Source of the DNA: Flagellimonas beolgyonensis
Lineage (GTDB): Bacteria; Bacteroidota; Bacteroidia; Flavobacteriales; Flavobacteriaceae
Length of the DNA: 64,000 nt
Assembly (NCBI RefSeq): GCF_003992615.1
Contig: NZ_RZMY01000018.1
Span: forward strand, 490,481-554,480
Direction of reading: 5' to 3'
A model generated the notes under the pieces. The model was not told the origin of the DNA and searched no databases. It was given only the letters and a program-made list of their open reading frames with translations. Both the position numbers and the translations under genes were made by a program. Of the stretch, positions 25,201 through 33,352 are shown in pieces; positions within the stretch are counted from its first letter, which is position 1; each line of letters opens with the position of its first letter.

Positions 25201-27072
25201 GTTGGGGAATATGCCAAGAAATGTGTCCAGAATTATGAATCGGCCTTGGCATATGTCAATGATTATTTCACATTGGACTACGAGGAGTTCTTGGCCCGAT
25301 ATTTTCCAAGAAAGAAAAAGGAAATACAGAGGGCAATAACGCCCAAACGCTTTATGGAGATCATCGAAGACCTGGACACCGACCAGACCAACGTCATCGA
25401 GGACAATAAATCGGACCATATATTGGTCTATGCCGGTCCGGGAAGTGGCAAGACCAAAGTCTTGGTCCATAAAATAGCCAGTTTGTTGCTGATCGAGGAC
25501 ATAAAGCCGGAACAATTCATGATGCTTACCTTTTCAAAGGCAGCTTCATTGGAATTTAAACAACGGGTCAGAAACCTAGTGCCCGAATATGCCGGGCTTA
25601 TCAAGATCACCACCTTCCATGGCTTCTGTTTTCAATTGTTGGGCCAATTGGGCGACCTTGACAAGTCCCAAAATGTAATTCAGGATTGCATTAAAGCGAT
25701 AAGAGACGGGGAAATTGATATTTCATCCCTGGAGAACAAGAGCATCTTAATGTTCGATGAGTTCCAAGATATCAATCAAGAAGAGTGGGAATTGATAGAA
25801 TTGATCATCGAAAAGGCAGAAAGACCGCGAGTGATCGCCGTTGGGGACGACGACCAGAACATCTACAGTTTCAGGGGGTCTTCAAATGCATTCATGGGCA
25901 GGTTCAGAAATAAATACGCTGCGACTTTATATACACTTCCCAAAAACTACCGCAGTTGTCCCGAGATCGTGGAGTTCAACAATCAGGTGCTGACCCATCT
26001 TAGAAACAGGTTAAAAAGCCAACAGCTGATTGCCAGTCGAAGCAGGGGTGGAGGAAGTGTTGATATTGTTACATACAATGGTAAATATTTGGAGAAACCT
26101 TTCGTTGAATACATAGCTGGAAAGCAGTTGCCCGGAAGTAAGGCCGTTTTGACCAGAACAAATATTGAAGCATTGCAAGTGAGCTCTATGCTAAAGACAC
26201 TAGGGTACAAGGTAAAGTTAATGGCAGGGTTTGATGGGTTTCGTGTTTCCGATTTGTTTGAGATCAGGTGCTTTGATCAAAAATTGAGTAGCGAGGTTGG
26301 GGAATCAGGAATAATATTCGAGACGTTATGGGACCTGGCATTGGATTGGTTTGGAAGTGGATTCAAGCAAAGTCCACACTATGAAACCTGTATGGCCTTG
26401 ATCAAGAAATTTGATCATGCAAATCCTGACAAAAAGCTTTTAGTGGAATGGAGGGAATTCTGTAGGGAGGTCAATATGGAAGATGCCATTAATCCTGATT
26501 CAGAAAGTATTGTAGTATCAACCATGCACAAGGCCAAGGGTAAGGAATATGATCATGTAATGATGTTGGTGGTAGATTATGATTGTACCACTGATGAATC
26601 TAGAAGATTGTTATATGTGGCCAGTACAAGGGCCAAGAAGACCTTGCATATCCACACCAATATTGACTTCTATGACAAGATTGAATCAAAAAGCCTGAGC
26701 AGAACTAGGTTTACAGGGGAGTTAAGTGAACCATTGGGGTATGAGATGATTTTGGGGCACAAGGACGTAAGTTTAAATTCCTTTAAATATCAAGCACCCT
26801 TATCAATTTTAAGGACAATCAAAACAGGAGACACACTTAAAAAGGACATCAAGATCTTTGGAGAAAGCGAAGCCCCTGGACTGGCCAAGGAAAATCAAGG
26901 CAATCTATTGCTGTTCTCAAAGAAGTTTGTCACAGAACAATACAACCCAATGATCAAAAAGGGCTATGATATAACCAGTTCCAGTTCAGAATATATTGTT
27001 TATTGGTACAACAAGGACGATGAAAAGGAGTATAAGATAGTTCTGCCAAGGTTGAAATTTGAGAAAAGATAG
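22267..27072 (+). CDS. Exonuclease-RecQ-UvrD fusion helicase
   Basis: About 1601 aa from ATG 22267 (a GTG at 22249 is possible). Domains: DEDD-type exonuclease-like N-terminus (FLDIEINPK near residue 5; CGHNIIKHDVPKL near 52; SDCKLTEDYL near 115); a Cys cluster CDDPGCSYC near 230; RecQ-type SF2 helicase (PTGGGKSLTF near 287, VIDEAHCFSSWGQDFR near 390, YVQEAGRAGRDE near 580); then an SF1 UvrD-type helicase (YAGPGSGKTKVL near 1053, FDEFQDI near 1161, GDDDQNIYSFRG near 1195, TMHKAKGKEYDH near 1417, LYVASTRAKKTL near 1453). Two helicases of different superfamilies plus a nuclease in one chain suggest DNA end processing in repair or phage defence. It sits alone, beside a Gabija island. Confidence 0.88.
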   Translation: MQNILFLDIEINPKTDTIKDYGATFKGQELHERNSNRLEQWIKEAKYICGHNIIKHDVPKLKSKLGDEIFLGKKLIDTLLWSPILFVKRPNHKLTKGYHIVNASEVNNPLSDCKLTEDYLIKELNRFNELNIEERSVYYSLLKNDPSFNAFFDMAGFDESKLVKTHIGRLIGEGICYGVDLDCISRQFPVGLAYVFTLLKLGDNDAVLPPWVRHEYPETEKILNDIRFNSCDDPGCSYCSNKLNPKKALFDFFNYRDFRKFEEHRIISLQEEAVKAGLQRKSFVAVFPTGGGKSLTFQLPALMRGASTRHLTIVISPLISLMKDQVDNLRDRFGITKAVAINGLLSPLERQEAFEMVSDGRADLLYLSPESLRSPSIFRLILTRSIGRIVIDEAHCFSSWGQDFRVDYLFIADFIKKIESEKNVSQIPVSCFTATAKLQVIKDIKFYFQDRLGLELDEFITNKGRSNLSYEVINVEEPERKMGYLLRVLEDCEKPAIVYASRTKQVESVCALLNEAGFSSTFFHGKLDKDTKKTNMDAFMGEEHEIIVATSAFGMGVDKDNVKTVIHYNISDSLENYVQEAGRAGRDEKINAKCYILYSEEDLNKHFSLLQQTKLNHKEIKDIWRAIKGQAKFRDKISQSALEIAKKSGWDAEMLDLETKVKTAISALEDQGFLVRSLNSPRVFADSLLVKSFDSGQEILRNSKKITDQDKKDCGIVLKRLITDGETRVDYLADTTQLSAKRIQDVIRMLRDHAILGDAKDLTAFLSLVQSKNGSKRILEDHLKVEKGILDIIKANKLQIPLRELNQRLLDSGVVGSNVAFIRALLTYWDKRRFVKKSRKDKEKDIYEIAFIKREDLIEDIKWRHDLSLSTFGFLENLAVNNKEHIGGKEEVPVSFSLLELKESNHFMGNLIEENTKKYETCLLFLNDIKAISLEGGFMVFYNKLNISDVDTGKRVFTADNYSKIKEFYLHRTEQIHIVGEYAKKCVQNYESALAYVNDYFTLDYEEFLARYFPRKKKEIQRAITPKRFMEIIEDLDTDQTNVIEDNKSDHILVYAGPGSGKTKVLVHKIASLLLIEDIKPEQFMMLTFSKAASLEFKQRVRNLVPEYAGLIKITTFHGFCFQLLGQLGDLDKSQNVIQDCIKAIRDGEIDISSLENKSILMFDEFQDINQEEWELIELIIEKAERPRVIAVGDDDQNIYSFRGSSNAFMGRFRNKYAATLYTLPKNYRSCPEIVEFNNQVLTHLRNRLKSQQLIASRSRGGGSVDIVTYNGKYLEKPFVEYIAGKQLPGSKAVLTRTNIEALQVSSMLKTLGYKVKLMAGFDGFRVSDLFEIRCFDQKLSSEVGESGIIFETLWDLALDWFGSGFKQSPHYETCMALIKKFDHANPDKKLLVEWREFCREVNMEDAINPDSESIVVSTMHKAKGKEYDHVMMLVVDYDCTTDESRRLLYVASTRAKKTLHIHTNIDFYDKIESKSLSRTRFTGELSEPLGYEMILGHKDVSLNSFKYQAPLSILRTIKTGDTLKKDIKIFGESEAPGLAKENQGNLLLFSKKFVTEQYNPMIKKGYDITSSSSEYIVYWYNKDDEKEYKIVLPRLKFEKR

Positions 27073-27229
27073 TATCCCAAAGGCCATAATCGACAAGTAA
27101 AAATAACACTCTAGGGTAATCTAAAAAGACATTGTTCCCCGTTTACACCAATCAGCGAACCAATTCATCTCTAAAGTGAAATTGTAACGGCATGCACGGT
27201 TACACCATGTTCAACTGTCACCCTCCTTG

Positions 27230-28036
27230 TTAACTGCTTGGTTTTTTTCCTGTGTTTCGTATTTGATTAATGTTTCCTTTTGAGAATATGTAAGTAGCAT
27301 TATAAAATAAATCAAAGAATATATTAATGCAGTACCTATCTTCAAGTGATTCCCTAATTCTTTTAGTTTGCTTATTAGGCTTTCCTGAAATCATTAAACT
27401 TGGGGCAATATGAACTGGTGATTCTTCTTTACCATCATCAGTCATATAATCTTTTTTCAGCTCATTTACTACTCCAATGAAATTGAACAATAACTCAGGA
27501 TAGGGATTAAACTGCTTTACTTCACAGAATGAAATTAGGTACTTGTTCTCAACATAAGAAAATGTTGTTTTAGTATCATAATATTCTTTGGTGTATTTCA
27601 CTTTCCCCTTCTTAATAATTGCTATATCCGGAGTAGTGAATATTTCGTCATCTTGAGAGCTTTGAATGGCAACGTTATGTTGTATTTCAAAACTTCTTCT
27701 TCTGTTATTCACTCTCTTACTTATTAAAAAGTGAGAAAAGTTCGACTGTATTCCTGAAGGAGAACATTTATACCTGTATTTACCTGATTGAAGATTTTCA
27801 ATTGACACATCATATCCGTTGTTTTCGTAAAATCTTATGATATAGTTGTAGCAAGTCATTTCGAAATAGTCACTTGTCCTTTTGGCTTGATTAACAACAA
27901 TAGCCTTATACTTGTTTGCAAAATCTCTAATCTCCTTTTCAAATTGTGCATGGCTTTTAAAAGGGGAGGTCGAAGTCATCTTCTTCGTTGTCTTTGCTTT
28001 CTTTTTTTCCTTTTGGTTTTTGCTTGTTGTTGACAT
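27230..28036 (-). CDS. PD-(D/E)XK-like nuclease candidate
   Basis: About 268 aa from ATG 28036 (MSTTSKNQKEKKKAK). The N-terminus is Lys-rich. Residues about 135-190 contain TTPDIAIIKKG and, after a 30-residue gap, ISFCEVKQF, an arrangement of Asp then E-x-K typical of PD-(D/E)XK restriction-endonuclease folds. I recognise no exact family. It overlaps the upstream SSB-tail gene by 80 bp and lies downstream of gajB on the same strand, so the two may be accessory genes of the Gabija island. Confidence 0.6.
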   Translation of the reverse strand: MSTTSKNQKEKKKAKTTKKMTSTSPFKSHAQFEKEIRDFANKYKAIVVNQAKRTSDYFEMTCYNYIIRFYENNGYDVSIENLQSGKYRYKCSPSGIQSNFSHFLISKRVNNRRRSFEIQHNVAIQSSQDDEIFTTPDIAIIKKGKVKYTKEYYDTKTTFSYVENKYLISFCEVKQFNPYPELLFNFIGVVNELKKDYMTDDGKEESPVHIAPSLMISGKPNKQTKRIRESLEDRYCINIFFDLFYNATYIFSKGNINQIRNTGKKPSS

Positions 28037-28475
28037 TTTCAATTTCAGATTTATAAACAATCAATTTTTTCAAGAACTCTCGGGTTTCAAAATACTCCAT
28101 AACCGTTGGAGGTATTGAAAACTTCTCAAGTAATTGATTATAGTTGATTACAACTGCAAGAATCTTATTCTTTTCATCCTCTGTCATTTTATATCCGCCA
28201 ATCTGTATTGTATCAGTTTCTCCTTTTGAGGTTACGGTTCCATAAAACTTTACAGCTCCATCAAGGTTCATAATCACTCTTTTGTGGAAAATTGAAAGTG
28301 AAAGAAATAGCTCAACAGTATTGATATGCTGAATTAAAGATTTGTAAGTCTTGTAATTTTCGATTAAATAGCTTACTTCTTTTAGTCGACTTTGGTATTC
28401 ATTATATATCTGGTTAGTCAACTTATAAGGAAGCTGATAAGTCAGAATGTTTATCATTGGAGTTTCATTACTCAT
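27957..28475 (-). CDS. 172-aa protein with an SSB-like acidic C-terminal tip
   Basis: The body (residues 1-145) is helical and unassigned. The end is a Lys-rich linker (KPKGKKESKDN) and the tip EEDDFDLPF, which looks like the DDDIPF-type tail with which SSB recruits RecQ, PriA, RecJ, RecO and others. It shares no OB-fold sequence with SSB. Its last 80 bp overlap the next gene, which suggests coupled synthesis. It could recruit SSB-partner enzymes to a defence complex or mimic SSB; both are hypotheses. Confidence 0.6.
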   Translation of the reverse strand: MSNETPMINILTYQLPYKLTNQIYNEYQSRLKEVSYLIENYKTYKSLIQHINTVELFLSLSIFHKRVIMNLDGAVKFYGTVTSKGETDTIQIGGYKMTEDEKNKILAVVINYNQLLEKFSIPPTVMEYFETREFLKKLIVYKSEIENVNNKQKPKGKKESKDNEEDDFDLPF

Positions 28476-28522
28476 TGTTTATCTATTCATCTTTTTATCT
28501 TACAGCTAACGATTTGGCTATG

Positions 28523-28548
28523 CACAGTGTCCCGAAGGGCATTGTGTG
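28523..28548. repeat. Imperfect hairpin between gajB and the accessory pair
   Basis: CACAGTGTCCC (28523-28533), GAA loop, and GGGCATTGTGTG (28537-28548) form an imperfect stem in a 166-bp non-coding gap. Next to it is GCTAACG, which has a loose resemblance to integron-type core sites. It may mark the joint where the downstream pair was added. There is no T tail, so it is a poor terminator. Confidence 0.35.
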
Positions 28549-28641
28549 TAGATGTTGTTGTGTTTGCGTGTTTTATTATAATGTACTCTTTGCCAAGTTT
28601 GACTAGTGCTGTTGGTTTTGTGCTTCTTGTCAATGTGTATG

Positions 28642-30624
28642 TTAATTCTGTGTTTCAATTTCAATTATTTCCCAATCATCACCATTTATATCAGATAGAA
28701 CAAAATCAAATCGATCCTTATGAATCGCAATAGATAATAAATGTGTTGGTCTAGAAAATCCAACATAGGCCATTCTTGCGGATTGCTTTACTCTTGTCCC
28801 AACAGTTGATGATATCTGATTTCCCATTAATTGTCCCGCCAATCTTTGGGATTCATAGGATTTGGCACTAGCTCCACTACCATCTTTTTGATAGTAAGTC
28901 TCAAGATATAAAGTCGCTGTGTGAGTTTGTCCTTTTGCAGAGTGTACCGTGCCAATTTCTATGTTTATTCCTTCAGAATCGAATGTGTTTAAATGTAACT
29001 CCTCTTCAATATAACCAGGGTTGATTTCAGAATCTCCATTTATAAAGTCTGTTGAAGCAGTTATTGTTCTTTGAAAAACATGCAGAAAGGATGGAATATA
29101 ATCCCTAATTGAATTCAACGTTTCTTGATTTTTGCCTCTAACGATTTCAATAGACCATTTATAAAGGTTTAATTTTAAAATCTCATACTCATTGTTTTCA
29201 AGCGCTTTAAATAAATCCATTAATTTTCTTTTCGTATAAACTCTATCATTTACATCTGAAACATTTTCTAAGCGAAGAATCTTCAAAAGTGCATTTAGAA
29301 TGTTCTTACGAACAGATTCCAAAGTTTTTTTCTTTTTATCAACGTACAGAACGTAATCTTCGAGGACTTTGAAATCTATTTGTTTACCAGAACTGGATTT
29401 TGCGAAATAACGCCAATAATCAGATAATGCTATTTTATCGTGATCATCATGTTCTTTTCTCCAAGCAACTGCCATGAACTTATGGGTTGGATTTATGGGG
29501 ATTGAACCAGAGGCTTGTAATTCTTTTATTTTATCCGCAAATGCTGGAATAACCATTTCTATTGTGTGATCCTTGTACACAAAGATTGTTGGTTTAATGT
29601 CTATATCAGAACCATCTGGATTAATATTTCTTCCCTCTACAGGATTTGGGGTTAGAGCAAGGTTTTGGACCAAAGAAGCAATTCTGTTATTTAGCCTGTG
29701 GCTTCCATTGATGTACATCACATTATTTCGGATAGACCAGATATTTTCAAGATGTACAGATCCTCCATTGTAAATAGCTTGGTTTTTATCACCTAATCTT
29801 TGAATTACTGATTGCGTGGATTCGTCTGGATGAAAAACAGCTTCAATTAAATTATGTTGGTGAATATCCATGTCTTGCATTTCATCTACAAATACGTATA
29901 AAAATCTTTTTTGTAGAATGGATGGGTAATTACTTATTGACTTTAGTTGAAAATCAGCCAGAGAATATGCATCATCAAAATGCAAGTATCCTTTTTTTAA
30001 AAGGTTTAGTTTGAATTGAAGTAGAGATTTATATGTGGCTGTTTCTGGGTTTTTAAGTTTGAATGTTTCAGGAGTACCATTTAAGTATGAAATCAATTTA
30101 CCCTCGGTTGTTATTCGAATGGACTTCAGAAATGCTAATCCATCGATTTGCCTATCAAGGTAATTCTTGAGGCCTTTATTTCTTGTGTTTAAATAGAACC
30201 GCTCAACTTGTTCGTCATAGATTTCATTATCGATGCGAAACGGTTTTTGTTTAAATTGATTTGTGTAGAATGGAATCGCTAGAAATGTGTCAACGAAACT
30301 CTGAATAGTCCCTACAAAATTTGGGTATGAGAAAAGTTTAGGGCAATGCTTACCAATTCGCTCATTAATCTCATCAACAGCTGCATTAGTATGAGAAATA
30401 ACCAATACGCCACGACCATTTTTTAATGGCATATATCTTTCCAAAATTAGCAGCTTTGCCAGAAGAGCGGTTGTTTTACCACTGCCAGGTACAGCTTGTA
30501 AGTCAAGGATACTTAGGTTGCGAATAAACAACCTCCTTTCTTCGTCAAACGCTTTTCCTTCAGTTAAAAGGACTTTTTCTGCATATTCAATATCCGCATC
30601 TGTTATATTAATTTCCTGCGGCAT
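28642..30624 (-). CDS. gajB: Gabija protein GajB, UvrD-like helicase
   Basis: A 660-aa SF1 helicase: Walker A AVPGSGKTTAL near residues 44-54, Walker B YVFVDEMQDMD near 247, motif III LGDKNQAIYNG near 282, VHSAKGQTHTATLYLE near 565, and RMAYVGFSRPTHLL near 625. In Gabija defence GajB works with the nuclease GajA; GajB senses DNA ends and hydrolyses nucleotides. The two genes overlap by 17 bp, the typical order gajA-gajB. It is longer than the first described GajB (about 490 aa), within the range of class 2 OLD partner helicases. Confidence 0.88.
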   Translation of the reverse strand: MPQEINITDADIEYAEKVLLTEGKAFDEERRLFIRNLSILDLQAVPGSGKTTALLAKLLILERYMPLKNGRGVLVISHTNAAVDEINERIGKHCPKLFSYPNFVGTIQSFVDTFLAIPFYTNQFKQKPFRIDNEIYDEQVERFYLNTRNKGLKNYLDRQIDGLAFLKSIRITTEGKLISYLNGTPETFKLKNPETATYKSLLQFKLNLLKKGYLHFDDAYSLADFQLKSISNYPSILQKRFLYVFVDEMQDMDIHQHNLIEAVFHPDESTQSVIQRLGDKNQAIYNGGSVHLENIWSIRNNVMYINGSHRLNNRIASLVQNLALTPNPVEGRNINPDGSDIDIKPTIFVYKDHTIEMVIPAFADKIKELQASGSIPINPTHKFMAVAWRKEHDDHDKIALSDYWRYFAKSSSGKQIDFKVLEDYVLYVDKKKKTLESVRKNILNALLKILRLENVSDVNDRVYTKRKLMDLFKALENNEYEILKLNLYKWSIEIVRGKNQETLNSIRDYIPSFLHVFQRTITASTDFINGDSEINPGYIEEELHLNTFDSEGINIEIGTVHSAKGQTHTATLYLETYYQKDGSGASAKSYESQRLAGQLMGNQISSTVGTRVKQSARMAYVGFSRPTHLLSIAIHKDRFDFVLSDINGDDWEIIEIETQN

Positions 30625-32404
30625 ATCTTATGGCTTGAATTAGATATTTGATGCTGTCATCATTATCGGAATCAATGATGATGGATCGCTCTTCTGGAGC
30701 CTTTTTTAAGTCTTCATCTATTGCAGTTGCTATTCTATAGGCAACTTCCGTTTTGCTTAATTTCCTGTTCTTATCAATCAATTTTATGGCAAGCATCTTT
30801 TCAAAATTGGTGTCCCAATCTGTTCCAGAATGAATTGACCTACACACGCTTTGTAAAGTGGATGTTAGGCTGGTAGATTTAAACAAAGAATACTCTAGAG
30901 TCCAGTTTTGTGCGGTATAATATTTTATCGATTGTTCAGATTTTGTATTGTTCGTATCAATAGCTCCTTGTGTTTCTATCTGGACTGTATTTTCATCTCT
31001 TTTTACAAAATCATCTCCATCTTTTTCATATTCTCTAATGTCCGAATCTGTGATTACCGCAACCGGAATTTTCATGTGAGGCTCTTCTTTCCTGAGATAT
31101 ATCTTGGAGTAATGGTCGAATCCTGTATTTCCAATATTTACTATTGAGATGCCCTTTTCAGTGAGATTTATCCCTATAGCCTTTGCTATGCTGGGAATTA
31201 ATATTTCTTCGGCCCAACCTTCCACCAGAATAACTCCTTTAGCGAAAAACAGGTTCGCTTTCGTTGTATCAAGAAACTTTTCAAGAAACTTATAATTATC
31301 AGAATCTAATTTTGTGTATACTGCCCCCATTGGAAAAGCATTATTGTCATTACAGATAATTAAGTTTTCTAGCTTTAGTTTTGAAGCTAGATTAGGGCTA
31401 TGAGTAGTTAAGATTAATTGAATATTTTCTTCGTTTTGTAGTGCTTCAATGATTTGCATTTGGGCTTGAGGGTGAAGATGCGCTTCGAGTTCTTCAATTA
31501 GTCCCAACCTTAAACCACTCCAATTTTTCTTTTGAAGATGAAGCAACTCGGAAGCCATAAACAATCTGTTTAGAGTTCCTAATCCTGGGTTTAGTTCGTC
31601 TTTAATAGATAACTCAAGCTTTTCTAAGATATTTTTGAGATTATTACCAAGGACGCCAAAACTGGATTCTTTATCCTTTGAATAAAAGGCTTGAATAAAC
31701 TTATCTATTTCATCCTTCAGTTCTTTACCTTTAACGTTTTCGCCTGTAAGTGCTACGTCATCCTTGTCGGTACCCTCAAAGTATTTAGCAACATGATTAT
31801 TGAAGTCTTGAAACAAACCTACCAATAAGTGGTCTTGGTCTTTTCCTTTGAATGCCTCATGCCCTTGAAGAATTTGAGATAACCTAGAGTTTTTGCGAGG
31901 AATTAATTCTGATTTAGCATCTCGTAAGGGTTTGAGATAAGTTGTTTTTAAATACTCCCTTGCCTCAGCTGTTAGCTGATATCCAGACTCATCAACTCCT
32001 GCTCTAATTTCCGTTGGATAGATATATTGGTCATCTATATTTCTTGTAGCATCATAAATCAACCTTAAAAATGGTTTTGCCTCATCTCCCTCGCCAATCC
32101 ACCCCAGCCATTCTGTAAAATTTTTAGCTTCTTCATCTGAAAGACTATCAAACTTTAATTCAATTCGTAATCTATCTGAACCTTCATAAAAATCATCCCA
32201 ATCTAACCTAAACCATTCGTAACTGTGAGTTTTCAAGGTAAGTTTTATTGAATCGATGATTGCGCTCTTTCCAGAGTCATTTTCTCCAATCAATACATTT
32301 ATTCCTGTAGTGAAATTCAAATCTAAATCTGGCTTTTCTAAATCAATCATTGAAGTGCTTCCGAATTTTCTAAAATTCCATAGCCTAAGGTTTGATATAT
32401 GCAT
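30608..32404 (-). CDS. gajA: Gabija protein GajA, OLD-family ATPase-TOPRIM nuclease
   Basis: A 598-aa protein: ABC-type ATPase with Walker A LIGENDSGKSAI (residues 38-49), Walker B region LIEELEAHLHPQ near 300, and TTHSPNLASK near 330; then a TOPRIM domain with ILVEGWAEE near 390 and ITDSDIRE near 452, the acidic metal-binding residues of OLD nucleases. GajA cuts DNA in response to nucleotide depletion during phage infection. The gene is AT-rich compared with the tra backbone. Confidence 0.9.
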   Translation of the reverse strand: MHISNLRLWNFRKFGSTSMIDLEKPDLDLNFTTGINVLIGENDSGKSAIIDSIKLTLKTHSYEWFRLDWDDFYEGSDRLRIELKFDSLSDEEAKNFTEWLGWIGEGDEAKPFLRLIYDATRNIDDQYIYPTEIRAGVDESGYQLTAEAREYLKTTYLKPLRDAKSELIPRKNSRLSQILQGHEAFKGKDQDHLLVGLFQDFNNHVAKYFEGTDKDDVALTGENVKGKELKDEIDKFIQAFYSKDKESSFGVLGNNLKNILEKLELSIKDELNPGLGTLNRLFMASELLHLQKKNWSGLRLGLIEELEAHLHPQAQMQIIEALQNEENIQLILTTHSPNLASKLKLENLIICNDNNAFPMGAVYTKLDSDNYKFLEKFLDTTKANLFFAKGVILVEGWAEEILIPSIAKAIGINLTEKGISIVNIGNTGFDHYSKIYLRKEEPHMKIPVAVITDSDIREYEKDGDDFVKRDENTVQIETQGAIDTNNTKSEQSIKYYTAQNWTLEYSLFKSTSLTSTLQSVCRSIHSGTDWDTNFEKMLAIKLIDKNRKLSKTEVAYRIATAIDEDLKKAPEERSIIIDSDNDDSIKYLIQAIRYAAGN

Positions 32405-32713
32405 ATTTCAATTTCTTCATTTAAGCTAATTAAGAGCTTGATTTAAACAACCCTTTTGGCTTTTTGAGTATCAGCTTTCGTGATGGAATTAACCAAATGC
32501 TCTGTTTGTACGGTTGGTTTTTATAGTTCAAGTAAAACGTTATATGGAAAACTGTTTCGTATATTCTAATGCTTTGGATGACTGTGAGGAACATTTAACA
32601 ATTCTAGTTTTGCATAGCAAACATGTGGTCCAATAAATCTTTGGGGGGAGTAGGGAATAAATGTAAGAATTCTCTAAAAAAGATTGAAAGAATTGTTTAA
32701 AGAAATAAGAGTT
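32405..32713. other. Gabija upstream region
   Basis: 309 bp without a gene. It must contain the leftward gajA promoter, but no clean TAnnTTTG box with a TTTG at 19-21 bp was found. TGTACGGTT near 32510 resembles half of the palindrome that lies at the XRE promoter and might be a weak second site. Confidence 0.35.
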
Positions 32714-33085
32714 TTACCGTGATAAGGAATTTTGCACTGTATTTTCTCTTTCAGATGATTTTGCTTTTTTGAAATCTTCTATGTCACTCTTTTCTAGTGA
32801 ATCATAAATCTTTGAAAAATCACTCCATTTAAATCCCATTGCTTCAATAATAAGGATCAAAGTTGTTGACTTCGGATTTGAATTGGCATTGAAAATTTTT
32901 GTAACAGTGGCCTTTCTGATATATGCATTTAAAGCAATTGTATTGTGGCTGTCACCTATAGAGTCATCTTTTCCCCTGATTTGAGTATTCCATTTGCTCT
33001 TTTTCAAAAGGATTCGCAGGCTAATTGCTATTTTGATTTTGATATTTTCTTCTTGGAGGCTTTTCACATCTGCAATTAACTTCAA
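32714..33085 (-). CDS. XRE-like helix-turn-helix regulator of the Gabija island
   Basis: A 123-aa protein with an HTH-like core (NAYIRKATVTKIFNANSNPKSTTLILIIEAMGFKWSDF, residues about 53-90). The frame begins at a TTG (33085); a GTG at 33067 may be the real start, since the -7-like box TAATTTG (33094-33088) would place the transcript start near 33081. A perfect 13-bp inverted repeat sits directly upstream. It lies 310 bp upstream of gajA on the same strand and probably controls its own expression and perhaps that of gajA. Confidence 0.65.
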   Translation of the reverse strand: MKLIADVKSLQEENIKIKIAISLRILLKKSKWNTQIRGKDDSIGDSHNTIALNAYIRKATVTKIFNANSNPKSTTLILIIEAMGFKWSDFSKIYDSLEKSDIEDFKKAKSSERENTVQNSLSR

Positions 33086-33093
33086 GACAAATT

Positions 33094-33125
33094 ATTAATC
33101 GGTACGCTTGACCGTACCGATTAAT
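33094..33125. promoter_or_regulatory. 32-bp palindromic operator between divergent promoters
   Basis: A perfect inverted repeat with arms ATTAATCGGTACG (33094-33106) and CGTACCGATTAAT (33113-33125), spacer CTTGAC. Leftward it overlaps the XRE promoter. Rightward it includes the -33-like CTTG (33107-33110), followed after 20 bp by a perfect -7 box TATATTTG (33131-33138). Confidence 0.8.
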
Positions 33126-33144
33126 TGTATTATATTTGGGTCGA

Positions 33145-33352
33145 TCTCTTAATAATTGGAGACCGTTTTTTACATTTGCGATTCTTCGTTTTAGAACATA
33201 TTTGAAGCTTTCGCTTGGAGTCTCAATCTGAAAACTGGTAATTTTTGCAACGAGACAATAAGCAGATTGCTCACGACCCGGGCGTGGGCTTGCTTATCGT
33301 TGCACGGTATACCAGTACCTCAGATTGATAAGTTGAGTTCCACGCCTTTTTT
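33145..33352 (+). ncRNA. Putative structured RNA next to the Gabija regulator
   Basis: From the rightward promoter at 33107-33138 the transcript would start near 33145. At 33223-33328 it folds into one long hairpin made of five stacked stems: TCAATCTGA/TCAGATTGA (33223-33231, 33320-33328), ACTGGTA/TACCAGT (33234-33240, 33310-33316), TGCAACGA/TCGTTGCA (33246-33253, 33297-33304), ATAAGCA/TGCTTAT (33258-33264, 33291-33297, sharing one base), and GCTCACG/CGTGGGC with a U-G pair. A T run (33347-33353) follows. There is no coding frame of note. It could also act as a DNA cruciform for recombination. Confidence 0.55.

Noticed and set aside
33145..33352. Retron msr-msd or integron attC
   Set aside because: No reverse transcriptase or integrase gene is in the neighbourhood and the core attC consensus is missing; I keep it as an unassigned RNA or cruciform.
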